Assembly: GCA_021325655.1 (NCBI GenBank)
Contig: JAJPGT010000043.1
Span: 124,001 to 188,000, forward strand
Direction of reading: 5' to 3'
Source: Pseudomonadota bacterium
GTDB lineage: Bacteria > Chloroflexota > UBA6077 > JAJPGT01
Length of the DNA stretch: 64,000 nucleotides
The notes under the pieces were generated by a model, which did no database searches, was not told where the DNA came from, and saw only the letters and a list, made by a program, of their open reading frames with translations. This document shows, in pieces, positions 36,401-44,990 of the stretch; the first letter of the stretch is position 1; each line of letters begins with the position of its first letter. Made by a program: the position numbers and the translations under genes.

Positions 36401-36570
36401 TGTCGCTGGTAGGGCAGGTAGTTGAACAGCGCCGCGCCGATCGCTTCCAGCACGGTGCTCTTGCCCGCCCCGTTGTGGCCAACCAGCGCGTTGACGCCGG
36501 GCTCCAGGTCGATCCTCGTTCGCTCAGCGTAGGACTTGATACCCTCCAGCTCGACCGACAGCAGCCGCAC
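33481..36570 (-). CDS. rad50: Rad50/SbcC-like SMC-family ATPase
   Basis: Walker A LVGHNGAGKSTVLEAIGAALF, long coiled coil, hook-like CPFLIEPC, signature QLSGGEQMCAALAIRLAL, Walker B IAFLDEPTTNMDD; stop overlaps nurA start (TGATG). Confidence 0.92.
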   Translation of the reverse strand: MRLLSVELEGIKSYAERTRIDLEPGVNALVGHNGAGKSTVLEAIGAALFNYLPYQRHEDFVRRGVASGRVAVRLLSGLDERCYEVVRIVGKNGAWYVYDPELGVREAEGERPVTAWLREHLELAPGTPLPMLFLDSVGPPQGTFTAPFLDTPTDRKKRFDRLLRVAEYQEAWLQLREVAQEFERRRLEAEARLAELRGETARLPMAREAREAAAAQAAALEALCQELERRQREAELLVSRLDLALTRVHEAQRVHASRQSDLASARERLETARAAMAEAERAAELVAASRAGAEAYQEALTVVRAQEQRRKERDALQQRLRQAQEREQRCTAELAAVEQRLAAAEADAERLHALLPKVSEQEAAERERDQALRRVSELEGQQPALEELRLELSRAEQEKAEAEQDLRERRVAAREAQELLSVQRELEQLRLELQQLTQRAEQLRQATLAREQAQVRLEAHAQEEAAILADLARLEALRPLAETLPAREAAVRELAGRYQAAETALATARETRARVEGGLCPFLIEPCKNVAEKGEGLTLESYFDSQIALAAEAVAASRAMLDEAQALLDQAAAAQRQLQDEAGALARLALAREQRQAAERERDEAQRLERELADAPERLHAAQERAAALEQALPALQRAAERAGGLDAAQRSLQAATQRLWQTRSRLERLERELERLPELRQQLQEAERRREQLGDVRGIVAELRRRAEEAPALQECATQLREEQAALASAVERLALELAPFADVDERLACAYAARDRYQPDYETFVANQALAAMLDDRRDTCRRHEELVERQQELAEQAARELAAAEAAYDPEQHEAARRDSADLANRLGAARSDLQHARETLSSLDMEIQQLQVKEQERVRCEAEIAELAEAGSLVERMRGHIRAAGPRIAQTKLQRLSELASKLFGEILGDATARLEWAGDYEVILHQRGHRRSFRQLSGGEQMCAALAIRLALLKETSEVRIAFLDEPTTNMDDTRRANLARQLAALKGFEQMVVISHDDTFDGLYGHVLRVAKVDGASQVEDAG

Positions 36571-36574
36571 CGCA

Positions 36575-36826
36575 CTAGCTCCCGATCTTCCGAACCAGCC
36601 GCAGCCGGCCGACGACGACACGGTTCGGACGGATGGCGCCGGCCGGGCCCGGGAGGCGGTAGGGGGCGACACGGGGGCCGGGCCGGGGCGGACGCTTGCG
36701 GAGCAGGTTTGGCGCCACGGGTGGCGCGTCGACCCGCCAGGGACGTGGCTCGGGCGCCTCCAGCGGCTCCCGAGGCGCTGCTGGCTGCTCCGTCTCTTCG
36801 GCCGAAACGTCCTCGTATTCGTCCAC
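36575..36826 (-). CDS. 83-aa proline-rich protein of unknown function between mre11 and rad50
   Basis: MDEYEDVSAEETEQPAAPREPLEAPEPRPWRVDAPPVAPNLLRKRPPRPGPRVAPYRLPGPAGAIRPNRVVVGRLRLVRKIGS*; fits the gap between the mre11 stop and rad50 GTG. Confidence 0.55.
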   Translation of the reverse strand: MDEYEDVSAEETEQPAAPREPLEAPEPRPWRVDAPPVAPNLLRKRPPRPGPRVAPYRLPGPAGAIRPNRVVVGRLRLVRKIGS

Positions 36827-36827
36827 G

Positions 36828-38189
36828 TTACGCTCCCTGTCGCAGCTTGCGCAGCTCAGCCAGGAGGTGGTCCGCCACGTCCGCCGCCGGCAGGTTGTCC
36901 AGCACCATGCCCTTCGCCTGCTGGGTCAGCTCCGCCAGCGCCGCGGCGTAGGGTTTGTCGCGCTCATCCGCCAGCCAGAGCTGGCGGAACACCTCGCGCT
37001 CGAGCCGGGCCTGGTCGATCGGCCCCTCCCCGCCATCCATCTCGACCAGACCTTCTGTCAAGTAGGTCTGGTCGGCCACGTCGCCGGCGATCGGCCGGAA
37101 GATCTCCCGTAGCAGGCTGTCCAGCGCCCCGAGGTCCAGGTCGCGGCGGTCGAAGCGCAGTTGTCCGGTGAGGACCAGGAACGCCAGCGGATCCTCGCGG
37201 ACGGGCAGCACCTCCCGCTCCTGCTGCATCAGCCGGCGGGCGCTGGCGAGCAGGTCGGCGGGCGTGGCGCACTCGCCGACATTCAGCGTCATCACGACGC
37301 AGGGGCGATGCGGCGGCTCGACAAAGCGCGCCTCTAGCCCCTGAGGCCGCTCGGTGTGCAGCGTAACGTCGAAGAAGCCGTGCTTCCAGCCCGCCTCGTC
37401 GCGACGCCACACCTGCAGCGACCCGGGGTTGAACACCCACTCCCGCACCTCGGGGCCGCGGACCCGGCGCGGGTCATCCAGGTCGCGGTTGGTGAATCGC
37501 TTGTGGATGTGGCCGAGCGCTAGATAGTCGAGCCGCGGCTCCAGAATCGCCAGGTCGTCACGGCTCACCTCGGCTTTGTAGCCGGGGATGATCCCTTCCA
37601 CTCCGCCGTGGACCATCAGGATCGTCCGAGCCACCCGGCCCGAGGGGAGCGCGTCCAGCGCCTGCGCGACCGGCGCCAGTCGCCGCCGCAGCGCATGGCC
37701 GAGATATTGTAGGCCGACAACCCGGACGTTGTCGATGTCCACGTAGGACCCTTCGCCGCGCCGGAAGTCATAGGGAGCGAGCCGGCAGGTCGTCTCGAAC
37801 ATCCCATCGGGGCGTGGCTCGGAGGTGAAGCCGGCCGACAGATAGACGAGCAGGTCGCGGTCGTTGAAGCTCTCCAGCCACGATTTGACCTCGCGGTCGC
37901 GTGGCCGGTCGTGGTTACCTTCCGTGACGATGACCGGGATATCCGCCCGCCTCAGCGCCCGCAGCGCCTCGTTCGCCTCATCATGGGTCGCGGCGTCAAT
38001 CCCGGCCCGGTCGAACAGATCGCCGGCGATGAGGACAAAGCGCACTGCCTCGCCCGACGATGAGCGCGACTGGAGCGCGTAGTCGGCGACCCAGCGCAGG
38101 GCGCGGCCATAGTCCCGCGCCCGCTCCCGCGAGCCCCAGTGGTACGTGCCGAGGTGGACGTCGGCCAGGTGCAGGAAGCGAACCGCCAC
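36828..38189 (-). CDS. mre11: Mre11/SbcD-like exonuclease
   Basis: Metallophosphoesterase motifs HLADVHLG, IAGDLFDRA, EGNHDRP, MVHGG, ALGHIHKR. Confidence 0.93.
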   Translation of the reverse strand: MAVRFLHLADVHLGTYHWGSRERARDYGRALRWVADYALQSRSSSGEAVRFVLIAGDLFDRAGIDAATHDEANEALRALRRADIPVIVTEGNHDRPRDREVKSWLESFNDRDLLVYLSAGFTSEPRPDGMFETTCRLAPYDFRRGEGSYVDIDNVRVVGLQYLGHALRRRLAPVAQALDALPSGRVARTILMVHGGVEGIIPGYKAEVSRDDLAILEPRLDYLALGHIHKRFTNRDLDDPRRVRGPEVREWVFNPGSLQVWRRDEAGWKHGFFDVTLHTERPQGLEARFVEPPHRPCVVMTLNVGECATPADLLASARRLMQQEREVLPVREDPLAFLVLTGQLRFDRRDLDLGALDSLLREIFRPIAGDVADQTYLTEGLVEMDGGEGPIDQARLEREVFRQLWLADERDKPYAAALAELTQQAKGMVLDNLPAADVADHLLAELRKLRQGA

Positions 38190-38277
38190 GCGCCCTCCTC
38201 AGCGCTGGACAGCAATACCGAATGCATGTTCTACCATGGAGCGGTGGGCCAGGACAGGGAAATGCCTTCCAATCCGG

Positions 38278-38685
38278 TCACAGCCACCTCTCCATGAAGA
38301 TCAGCGGCTTTGTCGCGTAGCCCAGCCGCGCGTAGAAGGCCTGCACCGCGGCGTTGTCCGGCTCGATCAGCAGGTTCACCTTCAGGCAGCCGCGTGCCCG
38401 CAGCCGCGCCTCTACCAGGGTGAGCAGGCGGGTAGCGACCCCGCGCCGCCGGCGCTCCGGGGCGACCGCGAGCCGGTTGATCCAGCCGCGCCGGCCGTCG
38501 TAGGAGCCCATGATCGAGGCGACGATTCGCCCCTGCTCCTCGACCACCAGGAACAGGTCCGGGTCCCGCTCCAGCTTGCGCGCCAGCGCCTCGGGCGTGT
38601 CGGCCCGGCTGGGCTTCAGCCCGGCCGCGCTCCAGAGACAGAGGAGCTGGTCGTGGTCTTCCAGGCGAGCAGTGCGAATCTCCAT
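38278..38685 (-). CDS. GNAT-family N-acetyltransferase (RimI-like)
   Basis: GWINRLAVAPERRRRGVATRLLTLVEARLRARGCLKVNLLIEPDNAAVQAFYARLGY. Confidence 0.9.
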   Translation of the reverse strand: MEIRTARLEDHDQLLCLWSAAGLKPSRADTPEALARKLERDPDLFLVVEEQGRIVASIMGSYDGRRGWINRLAVAPERRRRGVATRLLTLVEARLRARGCLKVNLLIEPDNAAVQAFYARLGYATKPLIFMERWL

Positions 38686-38829
38686 GGGTGCTCTCCTGCC
38701 CAGGGACACGGCGCCCGGCCAAGCGGAGCGGACAGGTGCGACCGCCACCCCGGGAGGTCCATCGTTATACTGCGTTTCAGACAGTACCGCGAGCCGCGCC
38801 GGCGCGGCGGAGTTTCCTCACGGAGGTCC

Positions 38830-41094
38830 GTGTTGCCTGCCTCTCAGATTGTCGGAACAGCGGTGCGACGGATCGATGGCCAGCCCAAGGTGACTGGCCA
38901 GATCCGCTTTGGCGCCGATCTCCCGATCCCCGGACTGCTGTACTGCCGATTGGTTCCCAGTCCCTACGCACACGCGCGCATCGTGAAGATCGACGCCTCG
39001 GCGGCACTGGCGCTGCCCGGGGTCTACGCGGTGATTGGCGGCGAGGAGCTCGACCTACCCGGGCTCAATCCGGCCTCACGCCCCAAGATGCCTCTGGCCC
39101 GTGGCGAGGTGTTCTTCCGTGGCCAGCCGGTCGCGGCGGTGCTGGCGGAGAGCGACGCGCTCGCCGAGGATGCCGCGGCACTGGTGAACGTCGAGTACGA
39201 GCCGTTGCCCGTGATTCCGAACGCCGCGGCAGCGCTCGCGCCGGATGCACCCGTGGTGCGGCCGCTGCCGAAGTCGGCCGAGGATGGGGAGGCGGCCGCG
39301 CACGCCACCGTATCGGTCGCGGAGGAGCCGAAGGAGCAACAGGGGCCGAACGTCTCCGACACGGTCCACCTCAAGCGTGGCAACGTGGAGCAGGGCTTCG
39401 CCGAGGCGGACGTGATCGTCGAGCGCACCTACCGCACCGCGATGGTCCACCAGTCGTACCTGGAGCCACGCGTGGTGACGGCCGCGCCCGACCCGCTCAG
39501 CGGTGGGGTAACGGTCTGGACCGCGACACAGGGGGTGTTCTACTGCCGCACGGAGATCGCCCAGGCGCTCGGGCTGCCCGAGCACGAGGTGAAGGTCGTC
39601 CCGACCACGGTGGGCGGCGGCTTCGGCGCCAAGATCTGCGTGATGGAGCCGCTCGTCGCAGCGCTGGCGCGGCAGGTACAGCGGCCGGTGCGGCTGGTGT
39701 ACACCCGCAGCGACGAGTTCTTGAACCCCACCCCGGCCCCGCCGGCGACGATTTCGGTGAAACTCGGAGCCAAGCGAGACGGCACCTTTACCGCGCTGCA
39801 AGCGCGGGTGCTGTTCGACGCGGGCTCCTTCCCGGGGGCGCCCATGGCGATCTCGAGCCTGCTGCTCGGAAGCTGCTACAAGGTACCGAACCTGGACATC
39901 CAGGGCCAGGAGGTGCTGAGCCACAAGCCGGGCCCGGGCGCCTACCGCGCCCCCGGCTCGGTGCAAGCGTCATTCGCCATCGAGTCCACCGTGGAGCAGG
40001 TGGCCCGACAGCTCGGGATGGACCCGGTCGAGCTGCGGCTGAAGAACTGCGTCGACCAGGGCGACCCGCAAGCGAGCGGTGACCGCTGGGGGGTGATCGG
40101 GCTGCGCGCCTGCCTGGAGGCGCTGCGGGACCACCCGGCCTACCGGGCCGCGAAACAGCCCGGCGAGGGCCGCGGCGTCGCCGTCGGCGCCTGGCCGGGC
40201 GGGCTCGAGCCCGCCAACGCGATCTGCCGCCTGGATCGCGACGGCAAGCTGACGGTGCAGGTCGGGGCGGTGGACATCAGCGGGACCAGCACCACCCTGG
40301 CGATGATCGCGGCGGAGACGTTCGGGCTACCGCTGGAGGACGTGAAGATGGTCCACGCCGACAGCGACACGGCGCCCAACTCCGGGATGGCCGGCGGGAG
40401 CAAGATTACCTATACCGTGGGTGAGGCGGTCCGGCGCGCCGCCGAGGAGGCACGGCTGCAGCTCCTGCGCATCGCCGCCGACAAGCTGGAGGTCTCCCCG
40501 GACGACCTGGTGCTGGCGGATGGGCGCGTCCACGTGCGCGGCGCGCCGGACCGCGGGCTGGCGGTGAAGGAGCTGGCTCGGCTGAGCCTTGAGTTCGGGA
40601 GCAAGTACGAGCCGGTCTACGGCCGCGGGGCGACCGCGACCGCCGAGCGCGCCCCCGGCTTCGCGGTCCACCTGGCCAAGGTGCGGGTGGACCCGGACAC
40701 CGGCCACGTCCAGGTCACCGACTACGTCGCGGTGCAGGACGTCGGCAAGGCGATCAACCCGCCCGAGGTGGAGGGCCAGATTCGGGGCGGGGTGACCCAG
40801 GGACTGGGCTGGGCGCTGTTCGAGCAGATGCGCTACGACGAGCAGGGCCAGCTCCTCACCGGCACCTTCGCCGACTACGCGCTCCCGCTCGCCATAGACG
40901 TCCCGAACATCACCCCGGTCATCGTCGAAGTCCCGGCGCCGCGCGGTCCCTTCGGCGCCCGTGGTGTCGGCGAGCCGCCGGTGGTGCCGCCCGCGGCGGC
41001 GGTGGCCAACGCCGTCGAGGACGCCATCGGCGCACGGATTACCGACCTGCCGATCACCAGCGAGAAGGTGCTGCGCGCGCTCGGCAGGCTGTAG
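38830..41094 (+). CDS. xanthine dehydrogenase/aldehyde oxidase family molybdopterin-binding subunit
   Basis: GTAVRRIDGQPKVTGQIRFGADLPIPGLLYCRLVPSPYAHARI...GGGFGAKICVMEPLVAALA...PGPGAYRAPGSVQASFAIES...RGVGEPPVVPPAAAVANAV. Confidence 0.9.
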   Translation: MLPASQIVGTAVRRIDGQPKVTGQIRFGADLPIPGLLYCRLVPSPYAHARIVKIDASAALALPGVYAVIGGEELDLPGLNPASRPKMPLARGEVFFRGQPVAAVLAESDALAEDAAALVNVEYEPLPVIPNAAAALAPDAPVVRPLPKSAEDGEAAAHATVSVAEEPKEQQGPNVSDTVHLKRGNVEQGFAEADVIVERTYRTAMVHQSYLEPRVVTAAPDPLSGGVTVWTATQGVFYCRTEIAQALGLPEHEVKVVPTTVGGGFGAKICVMEPLVAALARQVQRPVRLVYTRSDEFLNPTPAPPATISVKLGAKRDGTFTALQARVLFDAGSFPGAPMAISSLLLGSCYKVPNLDIQGQEVLSHKPGPGAYRAPGSVQASFAIESTVEQVARQLGMDPVELRLKNCVDQGDPQASGDRWGVIGLRACLEALRDHPAYRAAKQPGEGRGVAVGAWPGGLEPANAICRLDRDGKLTVQVGAVDISGTSTTLAMIAAETFGLPLEDVKMVHADSDTAPNSGMAGGSKITYTVGEAVRRAAEEARLQLLRIAADKLEVSPDDLVLADGRVHVRGAPDRGLAVKELARLSLEFGSKYEPVYGRGATATAERAPGFAVHLAKVRVDPDTGHVQVTDYVAVQDVGKAINPPEVEGQIRGGVTQGLGWALFEQMRYDEQGQLLTGTFADYALPLAIDVPNITPVIVEVPAPRGPFGARGVGEPPVVPPAAAVANAVEDAIGARITDLPITSEKVLRALGRL

Positions 41095-41153
41095 CCAGCA
41101 CGCGGCGACAGCGCGACCACCAGGGCGGGCCCTCGGGCAAGCAGAGAGCACGG

Positions 41154-42026
41154 GTGGCAGAGAGCTTCCAGGCAGGAGCAGGCCCGGCAGTGGAGGAGCT
41201 GCCGCTGCCGCGGCCGCTGGTGGATGCGCATGTCCACCTCATGCCCGATCGCCTGTTCCGCGCCGTCTGGCGCTACTTCGCCGAGCACCTCTGGCCGATC
41301 CGCTACCAGGACACCACCGAGGGACTGGTCGCGACACTCCGACGCGAGCTGGGTGTCAGCCGCTTCGTCTTCATGAGCTACGCCCACAAGGCCGGCGTGG
41401 CCGCCGAGTTGAACCGGTGGAGCGCCGAGACCGCGGCGCGCTTCCCCGACAGCGTCCCGCTGGCGACCTTTCACCCTGGCGACCCGGACGTCGGCCGCCT
41501 CGCCGACGAGGCCTGGCTGGAGCTGAAGCTGGCCGGCGCCAAGCTGCACTGTCAGGTGGGCCGCTTCGCCCCCGACGACCGGCGGCTCTTTCCGGTGTAC
41601 GAGCGCGCCTGCGTCCTGGACAAGCCGATCGTCTTCCACGTCGGCCGGGCGCCAGAGGGTGGCGAGCACCTTGGCCCAGAGCCGTTCGCCCGCCTGCTGC
41701 GCGCCTTCCCCGACCTGCCAGCCATCGTCGCCCACATGGGCGCCGACGAGTTCGAGCCGTTCTTCGCCCTGGCCGAGCGCTTCCCGCGGGTCTACCTTGA
41801 CACCACGCTGGTGTACACCGACCTGCTGGACTGGCGCCCCGATCCCCGCCGGCTGGTCGATCTGCAGGACCGCCTTCTGTTCGGGAGCGACTTCCCCGAC
41901 CTGCCCTATCCGGTCCGCCACGGGGTGGACAGCCTGCGCCGGCTTGGGCTGGGGCCAGAGGTGGAGGCCAAGCTCTTCTGGCGCAACGCCAACCGCCTGT
42001 TCCAGCTCGGGCTGGCCGAGGCGTAG
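41154..42026 (+). CDS. amidohydrolase-family metal-dependent hydrolase
   Basis: LVDAHVHLMPDRLFRAVWRYF...KLHCQVGRFAPDDRRLFPVYERACVLDKPIVFHVG...DRLLFGSDFPDLPY. Confidence 0.85.
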   Translation: MAESFQAGAGPAVEELPLPRPLVDAHVHLMPDRLFRAVWRYFAEHLWPIRYQDTTEGLVATLRRELGVSRFVFMSYAHKAGVAAELNRWSAETAARFPDSVPLATFHPGDPDVGRLADEAWLELKLAGAKLHCQVGRFAPDDRRLFPVYERACVLDKPIVFHVGRAPEGGEHLGPEPFARLLRAFPDLPAIVAHMGADEFEPFFALAERFPRVYLDTTLVYTDLLDWRPDPRRLVDLQDRLLFGSDFPDLPYPVRHGVDSLRRLGLGPEVEAKLFWRNANRLFQLGLAEA

Positions 42027-42050
42027 CCCCGCGCGTTCCGCGCCTGGGCG

Positions 42051-42848
42051 TCAGCGGACGGGCAGCTTGCGGCCGACGAGGGTGATGGTGCGCTGCCGGA
42101 AGTACAGCTCGCCGTCCTGGCGGAACGGCCGGACGCCGCTCAGGTCCCGCTCCAGATCCGCCTCAAGCAGCGCCAGCACCTGGGCGGCACACTCGGGCGG
42201 GGTGTGGCTGTTGCTCAGCCAGCGCTCTACCGGCAGGATGAGCAGGTTGAGCTGCAGGTTGCGGAGCTCCAGGCCAGCGGCCGTGAACAGGTCGACCAGC
42301 TCGGTCAGCGGTAGTGCCCGCTGGTGCGAGGGGTCGCGCAGCCGCTCGAAGCGGTTCTGGTAGTCGGCGCGCTCCGGCTGCTCGCTGGCGATGATGTCCT
42401 CCACCGCGACCGCGCCGTCCAGCCGGCAGACGCGGGCCATCTCGCCGAGCACGCGCGCCGGCTCGGGCAGGTGGTGGAAGGCGAAGCGACAGACGACGAT
42501 GTCGAACTCCCCGTCCCCGAACGGCAGATGCTCGGCATCGCCCACCTGGAAGCGCAAGTTGTCCAGCCCGCGCTCCCGCCGCTGCTGCTCGGCGATCTCG
42601 ATCAGCGCCGGGGTGAGGTCCAGCCCGACGACCTCGCGACAGACGGCGGCGAACCCTTGCGCAACGTAGCCCGGCCCGGTCGCCACCTCCAGCACCCGCG
42701 CCTCTGGGCTGGGCTCCACCGCCTGCACCAGCCGGGCGACGCGCGCCTGGTCACCGATCCAGGCGGCGGCGGCAAAGCGTGTGGCCTGGCGGGTGAACTC
42801 CTGCCGCACCCGCTCCTTGTGATCCTGCTCGCCCGCCGCCCGCTCCAC
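42051..42848 (-). CDS. class I SAM-dependent methyltransferase
   Basis: VLEVATGPGYVAQGFAAVCREVVGLDLTPALIEIAEQ...VGDAEHLPFGDGEFDIVVCRFAFHHLPEPARVLGEMARV. Confidence 0.92.
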   Translation of the reverse strand: MERAAGEQDHKERVRQEFTRQATRFAAAAWIGDQARVARLVQAVEPSPEARVLEVATGPGYVAQGFAAVCREVVGLDLTPALIEIAEQQRRERGLDNLRFQVGDAEHLPFGDGEFDIVVCRFAFHHLPEPARVLGEMARVCRLDGAVAVEDIIASEQPERADYQNRFERLRDPSHQRALPLTELVDLFTAAGLELRNLQLNLLILPVERWLSNSHTPPECAAQVLALLEADLERDLSGVRPFRQDGELYFRQRTITLVGRKLPVR

Positions 42849-42998
42849 CCTCGCCTCCTATCGTTGCGCCGACAGTGTAGGGGCGCGACGCCAGCGTCGC
42901 CAGGCGGGCGAACCACGGCGCCCGGGCATCGGCGCCGCTCTGCCGCCGCTACAATGCAGCAGGCAGTTGCCTGCCTGTCCCGACAAAGGGGGAACACC

Positions 42999-43841
42999 GT
43001 GACGCTCTGCTTGATGACGGTGCATGCCCATCCTGATGACGAGGTGTTCCTCACCGGCGGCATCCTCGCCCGCTACGCCGCCGAGGGGGTGCGGACGGTC
43101 CTGGTCACCTGTACCGATGGCGCGGTGGGGGAGATCGTCGACCCGACCGCGGCGACACCAGAGAATCTGGCCGAGGTGCGAGAAGGGGAACTGCGCGCTG
43201 CCTGCGCCATCCTCGGCGTGCGCGACCTGTATCTGCTGGGCTACCGTGACTCCGGCATGGCCGGGACGCCCGAGAATGCCGATCCGCGCTCGTTCAACCA
43301 GGCCGATCTCGGCGAGGCGACTGGGCGGTTGGTGGAGATCATCCGGCGCTGCCAGCCGCAGGTGCTGGTGACGTACACCTCGGATGGCGGGTACGGCCAT
43401 CCGGACCACATCCGCGCCCACCAGATCACCGTGGCCGCGTTCGACGCCGCGGCTGACCCGAACCGCTATCCCCAGCAGGGGCTCCAGCCGTGGGCCCCGG
43501 CGAAGCTGTACTACGGAATCTGGACCCGCTCGTCGTTCGAGCGGCTGCTGAACGGGCTGCGGGAGGCAGGCTTGCCCCCGCCGTGGGAGATCGCCGAAGG
43601 GGAGACGCCAGGCGCGCCAGACGAGATGGTGACGGCGGCGATCGACGTGTCCGCCTACGTGCCGCTGAAGATCCGGGCGATGCAGGCGCATCGCACGCAG
43701 ATTCCGGCGGACAGCCCGTTCCTGCGCATGCCGCCAGAGCTGGCGCAGGAGATCTACCGGATTGAGACGTTCCAGCTCGCCCAGAGCCGAATCGAGACCG
43801 CGCCACACGAGACGGACCTGTTCGCCGGGCTGCGCGTCTGA
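42999..43841 (+). CDS. PIG-L/Mca-like deacetylase
   Basis: MTVHAHPDDEVFLTGGILARYAAEGVRTVLVTCTDGAVGEI...LLGYRDSGMAGTPENADPRSFNQADL...GYGHPDHIRAHQI. Confidence 0.9.
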   Translation: MTLCLMTVHAHPDDEVFLTGGILARYAAEGVRTVLVTCTDGAVGEIVDPTAATPENLAEVREGELRAACAILGVRDLYLLGYRDSGMAGTPENADPRSFNQADLGEATGRLVEIIRRCQPQVLVTYTSDGGYGHPDHIRAHQITVAAFDAAADPNRYPQQGLQPWAPAKLYYGIWTRSSFERLLNGLREAGLPPPWEIAEGETPGAPDEMVTAAIDVSAYVPLKIRAMQAHRTQIPADSPFLRMPPELAQEIYRIETFQLAQSRIETAPHETDLFAGLRV

Positions 43842-43856
43842 GCGGCCGAGTCCACC

Positions 43857-44900
43857 TTACCAGATGCGGATCGTCGCCGGGCCCTCGGTGATTCGGCCGA
43901 CCCACCACGCGGGAGCACCGCGAGCGGCGAGCGCTTGCTGAAGCGCTTCGACACGCTCGGCTGCGACGGCGATCAGCAGCCCGCCGGAGGTCTGGGCGTC
44001 GGCCAGGAGCGCCCGCAGCGCTGGCTCGACCCGGGCGTGCCACTCCACCGCCGGACCAACCGCCTCCAGGTTGCGCCGCGTCCCCCCGGGCACCACCTCC
44101 TGCCGGGCAAAGTCGAGCGCGCCGGGCAGCAGCGGTATGGCGTCGCTCATCAGGGTCGCCCCCACCTCACTCCCCCGGAGCATCTCGCACAGATGGCCGA
44201 GCAGACCGAAGCCCGTGACATCCGTGGCCGCGTGGACCCCGACCGCCTGCATCGCCGCCGAGGCGTCGTGATTGAGCAGCAGCATGCTGTCGACCGCGGG
44301 CTGCAGCGCGGCCGCGTCGATCAAGCCGGCCTTGAACGCCGTCAGCAGCACCCCGGTGCCGAGCGGCTTGGTGAGCACTAGGTGGTCGCCCGGGCGCGCG
44401 CCAACGTTGCGCACGATCCGGTTCGGGTGGACGACGCCGACGACGACAAGGCCGAACTTCGGCTCGCGGTCATCCACGCTATGCCCGCCGATGATCGCGA
44501 TCCCCGCCTCGGCCGCCTTCTCCGCCCCACCACGGACGATCTCTTCGAGCTGCTCGAACGGCAGCGCATCGCGCGGGAAGTTCACCACGCTCAGCGCGAA
44601 CAGCGGCGTGGCGCCCATCGCGTAGACGTCACTCAAGCTGTTGGCCGCCGCCACCGCGCCGAAGGTGAACGGATCGTCCACCACTGGCGTGATGTAGTCG
44701 ATCGTAGCGACGACCGCCAGGTCCGGGGCCAGCCGATACACCGCCGCGTCGTCGCTGGTGCTGGCGCCAACCAGGACGTTCGGGTCGGTGGCCAGGGGTA
44801 GGTGGCGCAGCACGTGCGCCAGCTCAGTCGGGCTGAGCTTGCACGCTCAACCAGCGCCGTGGCTGAAGCTCGTCAGCCGGGCCGTCTGGCCAGATGTCAT
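43857..44900 (-). CDS. selD: selenide, water dikinase with in-frame TGA (predicted selenocysteine) at 44847-44849
   Basis: Readthrough gives [57 protein letters not shown]..., matching the SelD N-terminal active-site motif (SHGAGCxCK). Confidence 0.88.
44813..44845 (-). promoter_or_regulatory. candidate bacterial SECIS hairpin in selD, immediately 3' of UGA
   Basis: 7-bp stem AGCTCAG-CCCGA-CTGAGCT plus outer CGTGC/GCACG pairing directly after the TGA. Confidence 0.6.
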
Positions 44901-44990
44901 CGCCCCCTCCCCTCGTACATCGGCCGCCGTAGCGGTCCGTTAGAATTATGCACGTTCCTCGACTCACCTCCCTGCGATACGGAGCCCCTG

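Noticed and set aside
20800-38300. CRISPR array near the RAMP cassette
   Set aside because: No regularly spaced direct repeats of ~25-40 nt seen; the region is almost entirely coding.
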